Of a stretch of 42,706 bases of DNA, positions 16,233 through 23,858 are shown in pieces; positions within the stretch are counted from its first letter, which is position 1; each line of letters begins with the position of its first letter. Below the pieces are notes generated by a model, which saw only the letters and a list, made by a program, of their open reading frames with translations, did not search any database and was not told the origin of the DNA. This DNA is from Candidatus Kaiserbacteria bacterium (GTDB lineage Bacteria; Patescibacteriota; Minisyncoccia; Phycocordibacterales; UBA918). The stretch is from positions 1 through 42,706 of the forward strand of contig JACQKD010000002.1 in NCBI GenBank assembly GCA_016204695.1. The letters are read 5' to 3'. A program made the translations under genes and the position numbers.

Positions 16233-17345
16233 CTACCGTTCGGATAAAAACTCATGGGTCGCGGCGACCACTCGCTCGACGCTGAACTCCTGAAGTTTTT
16301 TCTTTCCTCCGTCCGCAAGTTTCTGTGCAAGATGCTTGTCTGCAAGAACGTTGAGTACCGCGGTTTTGAGTCCGGCGGTATCATGGAGCGGAACGACAAG
16401 ACCGCTCATGCCGTCATCAATCACGCCCGCATTGCCTTCAATGTCGGTAGTCACGATCGGCGTCCCCGAGGCCATGACTTCGAGCAACTGATTTGAAAAC
16501 CCTTCGTAGCGGGTGTTGAGTACGAAGACGTCTGCGGCGCGCAAGTATCGCATAAGCATACCTTTTTCGAGTCGTCCGGTAAAAAACACCCGTTGTGTCA
16601 GATGCCGCTCCACAACCATACGCCGGAGCGTTTCGGCATCCGGCCCGTCACCGATAATATACAGCACAAAGTCGGGAACGGCTTTAAGTATTTCCGGCAC
16701 AACCTCGATGAGCTCCGCGAAACCCTTCCACGGCACGAGCCGACCGGCGCTCACCGCAACCGTACCCGATATGCCCAGTGACTCGCGTTCCGCCTGTCTG
16801 CCGACAGTCGCGGGGATTCCGGAAAAGCCGTTCGGAATAACGCTGACTCGTTCCGGCGCGATTCCCCAGCATGAAACAATTTTTTTCATGAACGCACCTT
16901 GTACTGCGACGCGCTTGGCGCATCGTGCCACCGCACGTTCTATCCATCGGAACATCGTTACCATCGGATGCCGTGCTCCATTCCCGCAGGCAAACTCTTC
17001 AAGCGAAGCCGTGACGCCGAAACGGAGCGTACCCTGCTCCCACGCATAATCTCCCCCCACGCGGAGAAAGAACGGTTTGCGAAGCATCTTCGCGGCGACA
17101 AGCGCGGGTACGCCGACCGATACGGGGTCTTGCGCGAATATGACATCCGCGTCTTTTGCCCTCCGCAGACACTTCGCGAAATATGCGACATGGCGAACGA
17201 CCTTCGGCAGATACCGTACATCTTTGAATGGAAGTACGGAAACGTCATATCCGTATTTCGGCAGATGCTCCTCAAGCATCTTCGTGTATGTTGCCGGTCC
17301 GCCGATGTCCGGAGGATATACTCCCGTGGCGATAAGAATCTTCAT
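16233..17345 (-). CDS. Glycosyltransferase family 4
   Basis: The product is 370 residues with two Rossmann folds (GT-B). The N-terminal acceptor domain opens ILIATGVYPPDIGGPATYT, with the glycine loop of GT4 enzymes. The donor domain has VSAGRLVPWKGF, IIGDGPD and the E-x7-E element in NTRYEGFSNQLLEVMASG. The donor sugar cannot be read from the sequence. It starts in an ATGA overlap with the frameshifted GT4 upstream and lies 24 bp before the methyltransferase pair. Confidence 0.95.
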   Translation of the reverse strand: MKILIATGVYPPDIGGPATYTKMLEEHLPKYGYDVSVLPFKDVRYLPKVVRHVAYFAKCLRRAKDADVIFAQDPVSVGVPALVAAKMLRKPFFLRVGGDYAWEQGTLRFGVTASLEEFACGNGARHPMVTMFRWIERAVARCAKRVAVQGAFMKKIVSCWGIAPERVSVIPNGFSGIPATVGRQAERESLGISGTVAVSAGRLVPWKGFAELIEVVPEILKAVPDFVLYIIGDGPDAETLRRMVVERHLTQRVFFTGRLEKGMLMRYLRAADVFVLNTRYEGFSNQLLEVMASGTPIVTTDIEGNAGVIDDGMSGLVVPLHDTAGLKTAVLNVLADKHLAQKLADGGKKKLQEFSVERVVAATHEFLSER

Positions 17346-18127
17346 ATATTTTTTGACACTATCCCGAGGATGCGGGGAATAAGTTTTTCGAGACTATGCT
17401 CCGTGCGCACTTTTTCCGCAAGCGCCGCAACGATGTCTTGCCGGTCGGGCGCGCGATGAAGCTCAAGAATTCTCTCGGCAAGCAGAGCCGCATCGCCCTC
17501 CGGGAACATCAGACGGTCGGCGTATGCGCCCAAGATATGTTTGAATGCCGGATTGCAAGTGACGAGCGGCAAGCCCGAGACGAGTCCTTCGAGTCCCGCC
17601 TTGTCCAAACTCCCCGTTGCGCTTGCGTTTACAAACATGTCCGCCGCCCAGAGATACTCGGGAAGCACATCGTGCGCGACACCGCCGGTGAATACGACGA
17701 CATCCGTCAGGCCAAGCGCTCCGATACGCTCTTGGAGTGACGCGTAATACGCGGGGTCTGCGCCGGTATCTCCGACAAGCGTAACGAAGAATCGTTCTCC
17801 GCGTGCATTGAGTATGCCCGCCGCAGTGATAAGCACCTCGCAGTGTTTGACCGGCGAGATTCTTCCGGCATAGAATATGCGGATGAGCTCGGAACGGTAG
17901 CCGGACGCGCGGCGCGTAAATCGTTTGGTGTCTATCCCCTGTCCGACGACACGCACTTTCCCGCTCGAAATACGGAACCCTTCCGGCGTCGAAGTCACCA
18001 CCGCATGCGCCAGCGTTTCGGCAAGCCGCAGCGACGCGGATGTTGCCCCGTGCGCATACCAGAGCACGACGCGCTTCTTCCACGCCCGCCAGAAGATGCC
18101 GCCGAGCAGTACGTATATCTGATTCAT
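17342..18127 (-). CDS. C-terminal part of the frameshifted GT4 glycosyltransferase
   Basis: The frame gives 261 residues from the first ATG; it starts in an ATGA overlap with the N-terminal fragment. It includes the end of the acceptor domain (LWYAHGATSASLRLAETLAHAVVTSTPEGF) and the complete donor domain (IFYAGRISPVKHCEVLI, LVGDTG, and NASATGSLDKAGLEGLVSG with the E-x7-E region). It could be translated by reinitiation, but without the linker helix it is unlikely to fold as an active enzyme. Confidence 0.7.
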   Translation of the reverse strand: MNQIYVLLGGIFWRAWKKRVVLWYAHGATSASLRLAETLAHAVVTSTPEGFRISSGKVRVVGQGIDTKRFTRRASGYRSELIRIFYAGRISPVKHCEVLITAAGILNARGERFFVTLVGDTGADPAYYASLQERIGALGLTDVVVFTGGVAHDVLPEYLWAADMFVNASATGSLDKAGLEGLVSGLPLVTCNPAFKHILGAYADRLMFPEGDAALLAERILELHRAPDRQDIVAALAEKVRTEHSLEKLIPRILGIVSKNI

Positions 18128-18411
18128 ATGGACAAAGACCGCATCATACTGCCGGCGATATTTCCAGATGTATAAGAAAAAACGAGCGAGGTAGCGGAGG
18201 CGTGTGTTAATGTGGGGTGAATTTTCTCACGCCTCCGCTCTTTCCCCAGCGACAATACCGTCACGTTCTCCGGAAGCGAATGCTCACCCTCAAACAGGCA
18301 CACCACAATCACTCGCTCGCAGTGCCGGGCGAACTCCGCAATCCACTCATGAAAAAACCCGAGCGTGGGATCGCCCCGATCCACCGTCTGGGTGCATATA
18401 AGCAATTTCAT
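18124..18411 (-). CDS. N-terminal fragment of the frameshifted GT4 glycosyltransferase
   Basis: The frame gives 95 residues; the first 60 or so are the start of a GT4 acceptor domain (ICTQTVDRGDPTLGFFHEWI, VIVVCLFEGEH, VTVLSLGKE). The residues after the inverted repeat look out of frame. A MITE-like element lies 15 bp upstream of its ATG. Confidence 0.6.
   Translation of the reverse strand: MKLLICTQTVDRGDPTLGFFHEWIAEFARHCERVIVVCLFEGEHSLPENVTVLSLGKERRREKIHPTLTHASATSLVFSYTSGNIAGSMMRSLSI
18193..18239. repeat. 12-bp inverted repeat at the frameshift site
   Basis: AGCGGAGGCGTG (18193-18204) and its exact complement (18228-18239) flank 23 bp. One arm encodes the expected TRLRY segment of the GT4 enzyme; the other looks like an inverted copy, as templated palindrome mutations produce. 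Confidence 0.7.
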
Positions 18412-18425
18412 ACGGAACCCGTGTT

Positions 18426-18613
18426 AGAACCTGTCTCAAATCTCATCGCAATCCAAAGTCCGGCAACATATGAGCGAAAATCGTGCGGAGGGAGGAGGTG
18501 AATCGGGATTCATCGACGACCGACAAGCGATTTGCAGCCATATGTTGCCGGACGACGATGCGAAATGAGTAATAACAGATTGTCTTCTCATGGTGAGATT
18601 TGAGACAGGTTCT
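18426..18613. mobile_element. MITE-like element, copy 3 (188 bp)
   Basis: Perfect 20-bp terminal inverted repeats (18426-18445 and 18594-18613, beginning AGAACCTGTCTCAAA) enclose a perfect 15-bp inner inverted pair (18458-18472 with 18539-18553). The inner arms are unrelated to those of copy 1, but the architecture is the same. TTA occurs at both junctions (18424-18426 and 18613-18615), a likely target duplication. The right junction is the TAA stop codon of the glycosyltransferase at 18613-20007. Confidence 0.8.
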
Positions 18614-20007
18614 TATAACTTTTCTTCGGTAAATGTCTTCAGCATGCACGTCGTAAAGGTGTCTATGAATGCCCGACGATACGCGTCGACATCCTGCTCC
18701 ATCACGGAGAACACTTGGTCGCGGCTGTTGATCGAAAAAGCCGTGCGCAACTGATTGTCATTGAGGAATTCGCCGATGCGGGCCTGGAGGCAAACTTTGT
18801 CGTTTTCCGGACAAATAAACGCGTTCACGTTGTCCGTAAAAAGAGTATCGGCCATGCCGCTGTGCACCGTGAGTACCGGCAGGCCCGAGGCGGCCGCGGC
18901 CGCAAGAAGGGTGTCATTTTCTTCACTCGCGACCGGATTCAGCAGAAGATTCGACGACTTCATATGTGAGACAAGATCATCCGGATTCGATTCGACAACA
19001 ATCTGATTTTGGAGATTGAGACCGATGATCTTGCGCTCTATTTGTTTGCGCAACGGCCCTTCGCCCACGATCACAAGCCCGATCGTGACGTACTGTTGCA
19101 ATATCGGCGCACATACATCGATCGCGAATTCGACCCCGCTGCGCGCATCGAGCCGCCCGACGACGAGTACGATGAAGCGGAACCGCGGATACCGTTCATG
19201 CAGGTCGAAATGCGGCACTGCGTCTCGATACGCCGCAAGGTTGTGGAAGGCCGGCAGGACGTTGATGCGATCCGCAATATCGGAATACTCGGCATCAAGC
19301 TCCGTTTCAAGCGATTTTGAGCGTGCAAGGACGCATTCGGCGCGCGGTATGAGAAACTTCGCGACAAACAAGCGCCATCTGTTGCCATCCCGCTCTTCCG
19401 CGAATCCCTCCTCGAACGGGTTGACCGACAGTTGCAACTGGAGCGGGCGCTCATGTCGTCGCGCAACAATGTACGCGGCAACGCCCGCCTCAAACGCGTC
19501 GGTCGCCACGACCATGTCCGCGCGAAAATTATCACCAAACGCGATCTGACGTGATGTAATGCGATACGTATCGTAGACGGCAAACAACGAGGAACGGGAA
19601 TTGGTCGGATACACCCAGACGTTTGGCGCAAGGCGAAGCGGTTTGTAGGTCGCCTCACTGCGCTTTGTCATGACGATAACGTGCACCTCGTCGAGATAAT
19701 CGGCAAGTGCGACATACTCCGCGCCCGCCGCACTGCCGGGAGTGAGAAGGGAGGCATCGGTCGCAATGATAAGCACGCGCAATCGGCCGCGATCGGACGG
19801 CGGCTCCGGAGGCGGGGGCGGCTGAAGAGCGGGGGCAAGCGGTTCTTTCGGTTTGAGTTTCTTATCGAGTACGACGATATCCTCGGCATCATGATCTCCG
19901 GAGGAGATGACACTCTCAATACTGCGAACGGCGCGCTCCTCGGGAGTAACCCACGGCTCCTGCCGCTCGGCTTTTTTTCCTTTTGCCCAATGAGAAAAGA
20001 TCGCCAT
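18613..20007 (-). CDS. Glycosyltransferase family 4 with a proline-rich N-terminal extension
   Basis: The product is 464 residues. The first 75 or so are charged and end in a proline run (PPPPPEPP); the GT-B fold follows, with LRVLIIATDASLLTPGSAAGAEYVALADYL in the acceptor domain. The donor domain has LVVGRLDARSGVEFAIDV, VIVGEGP and a shifted E-x7-E region, SEENDTLLAAAAASGLPVLT. A MITE-like element begins at its stop codon. A TATAAT sequence lies 14 nt before the ATG. The extension may be a flexible linker to partners; its role is unknown. Confidence 0.92.
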   Translation of the reverse strand: MAIFSHWAKGKKAERQEPWVTPEERAVRSIESVISSGDHDAEDIVVLDKKLKPKEPLAPALQPPPPPEPPSDRGRLRVLIIATDASLLTPGSAAGAEYVALADYLDEVHVIVMTKRSEATYKPLRLAPNVWVYPTNSRSSLFAVYDTYRITSRQIAFGDNFRADMVVATDAFEAGVAAYIVARRHERPLQLQLSVNPFEEGFAEERDGNRWRLFVAKFLIPRAECVLARSKSLETELDAEYSDIADRINVLPAFHNLAAYRDAVPHFDLHERYPRFRFIVLVVGRLDARSGVEFAIDVCAPILQQYVTIGLVIVGEGPLRKQIERKIIGLNLQNQIVVESNPDDLVSHMKSSNLLLNPVASEENDTLLAAAAASGLPVLTVHSGMADTLFTDNVNAFICPENDKVCLQARIGEFLNDNQLRTAFSINSRDQVFSVMEQDVDAYRRAFIDTFTTCMLKTFTEEKL

Positions 20008-20022
20008 AGGGATGCGATAACA

Positions 20023-21183
20023 TTATACGGCGTTCCCGCGACATCTCCCAAATATCTCGGTCCATACCCGCGCATACTCCGAGGAGGCGACGGCATATGC
20101 GGCACTGGCGCGCCGCGCGGCCTCACCGTACCTGCGGCGCATTATCGCGTCGCCGACAAGCGACTCGAGCGCTTGCGCGTATGCCTCCTCATCCGCAACC
20201 GGAACAATATACCCATGCTCCCCGTGCACGAACGCGTCTCCCGCACATCCGACATCGGTAACCACGCCGGGCAGACCGGCCGCCATCGCCTCAATGATGA
20301 TCCGTCCCCACCCCTCGCGGAACGACGACAGTGCGAAGATATCGGCGCTTTTCATGTACGAAGCGACATCGTCCGTCCAGGGAACAAACGTGATGTTGGA
20401 GGCAAGACCGCACTTCTCCGCAAGCGCGCGAAGCGCTTTCTCTTCCGGTCCGGATCCGACGATGACAAGACGCGCCGTCGGATGACCGGACACAACTCTG
20501 CCGAATGCTCTGATAAGAAGCGGAATATTTTTTTCCTTCACGAGCCGCCCGACGGCAATAACGATTGCCTCGGCATCAGGATATCGTGCACGCAGATCGC
20601 GCTCCGCACGGATCGGCGTTCCCGCCGCAAACGCCGACAGGTCGGAAGCGACCGCGAGTATCGAAATGCGGTCGAGCGGCACACCGAGTGCGACAAGATG
20701 CGTTCGCGCGCGCGATGAAACCGTACGTACGCAATCTGCGCGAAGCAGAACCCATTTTCCGAATACGTACCGAAGCCGATTCAGGAGCCGCTCCGTGCGC
20801 CACCAGGTGCCGCCGAAAAAGTCTCCGTGTTCTTGTATTTGAAGCGGCACGCCGTGGCGCAAACGAAGAAGCAAGCCGACAAAACCGGCCTCAAAGGGAT
20901 CTTGCGCTGAAATGACCCATGTCTCTCCGTGTGCGTCGCGCGCTTTGAGAATGCGACTGCCGATAGTGTACGCATCAAACAGCATCCCGACGCGCGAGCG
21001 CGAGTCGGTCGGATAGATATGTAACGTACCTTCGCGTACTGCCGCACACCCGTGCGCACGAAGTGAAAAGACGATTGCATGGAGCGCGCCGGCCGCGAGC
21101 GCGCATGCATGCATGCGCGCTCGCTCGCGATTGCCCGTCGTGAACACTTGCCGTCCGTATCCTATGGTGAGCACCGACATCAT
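20023..21183 (-). CDS. Glycosyltransferase family 4
   Basis: The product is 386 residues from the ATG that overlaps the previous stop (ATGA, 21180-21183). It is a GT-B enzyme with V-I-A-V-G-R-L-V-K-E-K-N, I-V-G-S-G-P-E-E and the donor element F-R-E-G-W-G-R-I-I-I-E-A-M-A-A-G. The acceptor domain lacks the usual N-terminal G-G loop and begins VLTIGYGRQVFTTGNRERAR, a variant also seen in the paralogue at 18613-20007. Both also share a P-T-(D/N)-S-R-S segment, so they probably arose by duplication. Substrates are unknown. Confidence 0.94.
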   Translation of the reverse strand: MMSVLTIGYGRQVFTTGNRERARMHACALAAGALHAIVFSLRAHGCAAVREGTLHIYPTDSRSRVGMLFDAYTIGSRILKARDAHGETWVISAQDPFEAGFVGLLLRLRHGVPLQIQEHGDFFGGTWWRTERLLNRLRYVFGKWVLLRADCVRTVSSRARTHLVALGVPLDRISILAVASDLSAFAAGTPIRAERDLRARYPDAEAIVIAVGRLVKEKNIPLLIRAFGRVVSGHPTARLVIVGSGPEEKALRALAEKCGLASNITFVPWTDDVASYMKSADIFALSSFREGWGRIIIEAMAAGLPGVVTDVGCAGDAFVHGEHGYIVPVADEEAYAQALESLVGDAIMRRRYGEAARRASAAYAVASSEYARVWTEIFGRCRGNAV

Positions 21184-22415
21184 AGACGATTTTCTTTAGC
21201 CGTGTGCGTGAGGCCGATTCCGGAAAACACGCGTGTCCGCATATCGTGCGCGATACGATCCCAGTCATATTTCTCTTTCACGAGCGCATACGCATTTTCG
21301 ACAATCTGCCCCGTCACTTCTCTGTTTTCAAGGTACGCAAGTATGGCGCGCGCGATTCCTTTCGGATCATGCGCGTCTACCGCCCGGCCGGTTGGCGCAT
21401 AGCCGGGATTGCGCTCCGGATCATAGAGAAAATCCGCGATGCCGCCGACCTGCGTAGCGACAACCGGCACTCTCGCCGCAAACGCTTCAATAAAGACGTT
21501 GCCCATGCCTTCCGACAAGGAAGGTTGCACGAATATGTCAGCCGCGTGGAAATATTTCGGCAACTCGGAATGGTCGATACATCCGAGAAATCGCACGCGG
21601 TCCGACACGCCAAGCTTTCCCGCATGCGCGACCAGCTTTTCTTTGTCAGGCCCGGCTCCTACTTGGACGAAAGAAATATCCGATGGCAAGTACGTCAGCG
21701 CCTCAATGGTATCTTCGATACCGTTTTTCGGCACGATCCTACCAACATGCAGAACGAGCGTCCCATCTCGGTCACCCAGACATTTCTTGCGGATCGCAGT
21801 GCGATCTTCGGGAGAGAGGGCTTTCGAAAAGAGCGACACGTCCACGCCGTTCGGAATAATCTCAAGCGGCCCGTCAAATCCCGCGCGGCGCGCCCAACCG
21901 CCGAGAAATGATGATATCGCCTGCACAACCGCCGCGTGCCGGATACCGTAGGTAAGAAGCGGCCGGACGAGACGGATACGCCATCGTTCGAATACGCGCC
22001 CGAAGGAATCCCCTTCTTGAAGCGTAAGCACGTATGGCAGGCGCACACCAACGAGGCGCAAGAGCGTGACGGGAAATGTCATATACGCCATCACCGCCCA
22101 CAACCCGTCAAAATGGTACGTGCGGTGAAGTGTTCGCGCCTTGAGTACCGCGAGCGGTATGAAGAGTATTTTTGCGAGATAAAACAGCGGGCCGTATGTT
22201 TCGGCGATATCGACTCTTTTCCGACCAAAACCGATCCGATGAACATGCACGGTTCCCACCCGTTCCGTTTTCGGCAAGGACGTGTCATATCGGTTGCAGA
22301 TGAGATGAAACTCGATATCGGACGGATTGATCCGGTCAGTGATCTCCCTCACGGCGATCTCGGCGCCGCTTACATGCGGATAATACGCCAAAGAGAAAAT
22401 GAGTATTCGTTTCAT
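21180..22415 (-). CDS. Glycosyltransferase family 4
   Basis: The product is 411 residues. The acceptor domain opens ILIFSLAYYPHVSGAEIAVREITDRI, a classical GT4 start. The donor domain has LVLHVGRIVPKNGIEDTIEAL, VQVGAGPDKEKL and SEGMGNVFIEAFAARVPVVAT, with the two glutamates that grip the nucleotide sugar. It heads the run of GT4 genes and is coupled to the next by ATGA. A TATAGAAT sequence lies 15 nt before the start. Confidence 0.95.
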   Translation of the reverse strand: MKRILIFSLAYYPHVSGAEIAVREITDRINPSDIEFHLICNRYDTSLPKTERVGTVHVHRIGFGRKRVDIAETYGPLFYLAKILFIPLAVLKARTLHRTYHFDGLWAVMAYMTFPVTLLRLVGVRLPYVLTLQEGDSFGRVFERWRIRLVRPLLTYGIRHAAVVQAISSFLGGWARRAGFDGPLEIIPNGVDVSLFSKALSPEDRTAIRKKCLGDRDGTLVLHVGRIVPKNGIEDTIEALTYLPSDISFVQVGAGPDKEKLVAHAGKLGVSDRVRFLGCIDHSELPKYFHAADIFVQPSLSEGMGNVFIEAFAARVPVVATQVGGIADFLYDPERNPGYAPTGRAVDAHDPKGIARAILAYLENREVTGQIVENAYALVKEKYDWDRIAHDMRTRVFSGIGLTHTAKENRL

Positions 22416-22433
22416 AGTGTCTTTCGATGCATT

Positions 22434-23852
22434 CTATACAAATCTGGGGACGTAGAGTGCGAGCACTCCCGCGACGAGCACGCCGACGAACACAAGCTGT
22501 GCGGCCACAGGAGAGAGTGCGGCCGACTTGCCGGTACTCGCGGTTGCCGATGCAAGGTGACGGAACGATTCGAGAGTTGATGTATCTGTATCCGTATCTT
22601 CGCCGACAGAAGACACCGATACCGCATCAAGCTCCTTTGCTTTGACAGACACACTCTTGCGAACCGGCCGCATGGCAACCGCGCGCGGAAGCGCCGTGGG
22701 CGCCGTTTCTATCGGATCCGCCACCGCCAATATGGCATTCCGATCCTCCGGGCGATAACTCGCAACCACTGTTCTCTGTCGATCGTAGAGCAAACCTTTC
22801 AATGCCACTCCAAAATCGCCATACTTCAGAGGAAATACGATCGATTCGCCGGACGCGAGATAGGTATGCTCCGGGACCGTAAACGAACGCACGCCGTCCG
22901 AAACGACAAAGCCGGAAATCTCGCTCTCGTGCGACGCGTCATTGTGTACTGTCAGATTGCCTTCCTCGTCACTGCCAAGCACGAGCGCAAGTGGAGAGAC
23001 GACCACTTCACTGCGTACCACGATCTCATGTCCCTGGCGCACAGCAATCCCGACGACAACGTATCTTCCGGGATACGCATACCGATGCACGGGAGTGCGT
23101 TCGGTCGACGTATACCCGTCGCCGAAACTCCACGAATACCGAACTGTCCGCAACTCGTTTTCTTCAAGACCGCTCGGCGTGGCGGCAAATTGCGCCGGCT
23201 GTCCCGCCGAGACGCGATTGGGATGACTGATGACGAGCGAGAGCGGATCGTGCTCGAACACTCTCGGCCCGGCAAGTGTCCCATTCCCTTTCTCAAGCGT
23301 ACTCTCGACGCTCGTAATCTCGGAAGATGTCCCCTGTGAAGCGGTCCCGCTTGTTTGCGCCGAGGTGTCCGACACTTCGTCTTCGCCGGCGACCGAAGCG
23401 GTACCGATCGCATAGGTTGCCTGCCACTCTACGCTCCAGCCATCAGCAGGACCATATCCCGCCTTGACCGTTATGGTCTCGCTCCCACTACCCGCACCCC
23501 GGTAGTAGAAATTCCGATTTGCACTGCCGGAAGAAATCCACGCCTGGACCAACGAGCCGGTCTGTCCGGTGAACGCGCCGGTACCGGAACTCGCAAACGA
23601 AAGACGGAGTGTCTCGGTCACATGACATGCGACGCCGCCGCTATCCTGTGCCTGTACCGCCAACGACATATTGGCATCACTCGTCTCCCAAGGACCCGAA
23701 ACAATGGCGATCTTCGCGACCGTGCAATGGGCCGCAAAAGCGGTATGCGAGAGAGCGTCGACCGCCAAGACCCCGCATACGAGAACCAAGATGCAGGTGC
23801 CGGATGTCATGATCTTTTGGCACGGTGCGAGCATATGCAGAATCTGCCTCAA
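22434..23852 (-). CDS. Secreted, membrane-anchored PKD-domain protein
   Basis: The product is up to 472 residues; starts at 23834 or 23810 are also possible and fit the signal peptide (ILVLVCGVLAVDALSHTAFA, then AHC). A beta-rich region at about 45-170 is followed by a PKD domain near 205-290 (YSWSFGDGYTSTERTPVHRYAYPGRY, the diagnostic F-G-D-G and H-x-Y). A lamin-tail-like beta domain follows (about 293-370; VHNDASHESEISGFVVSDG). A C-terminal membrane helix (LVFVGVLVAGVLALYV) anchors it. It follows the VirD4-like gene by 6 bp, so the two are probably cotranscribed; a surface adhesion or scaffold role is inferred. Confidence 0.88.
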   Translation of the reverse strand: MRQILHMLAPCQKIMTSGTCILVLVCGVLAVDALSHTAFAAHCTVAKIAIVSGPWETSDANMSLAVQAQDSGGVACHVTETLRLSFASSGTGAFTGQTGSLVQAWISSGSANRNFYYRGAGSGSETITVKAGYGPADGWSVEWQATYAIGTASVAGEDEVSDTSAQTSGTASQGTSSEITSVESTLEKGNGTLAGPRVFEHDPLSLVISHPNRVSAGQPAQFAATPSGLEENELRTVRYSWSFGDGYTSTERTPVHRYAYPGRYVVVGIAVRQGHEIVVRSEVVVSPLALVLGSDEEGNLTVHNDASHESEISGFVVSDGVRSFTVPEHTYLASGESIVFPLKYGDFGVALKGLLYDRQRTVVASYRPEDRNAILAVADPIETAPTALPRAVAMRPVRKSVSVKAKELDAVSVSSVGEDTDTDTSTLESFRHLASATASTGKSAALSPVAAQLVFVGVLVAGVLALYVPRFV

Positions 23853-23858
23853 CGAGGC

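Larger units (their letters stand above)
17342..18411 (-). pseudogene. GT4 glycosyltransferase broken by a frameshift
   Basis: The two halves of one GT-B enzyme lie in different frames. The N-terminal half (MKLLICTQTVDRGDPTLGFFHEWI...) runs from 18411. The C-terminal half (GT4 donor domain) runs to 17342. The C-terminal frame stays open upstream of its first ATG to 18226, and there encodes RLRYLARFFLYIWKYRRQYDAVFVH, which joins naturally to MNQIYVLLGG. In the N-terminal frame that same stretch is nonsense and ends in TGA. The break lies in or next to an inverted repeat at 18193-18239, and the shift equals a loss of one base (or gain of two). No standard slippery heptamer is seen, so I call it a mutation or an assembly error. 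Confidence 0.8.

Noticed and set aside
18193-18239. Programmed frameshift in the split GT4 gene
   Set aside because: There is a hairpin, but no X-XXY-YYZ slippery heptamer in the right frame precedes it, and the tail after the repeat is nonsense. A mutation or read error is simpler.
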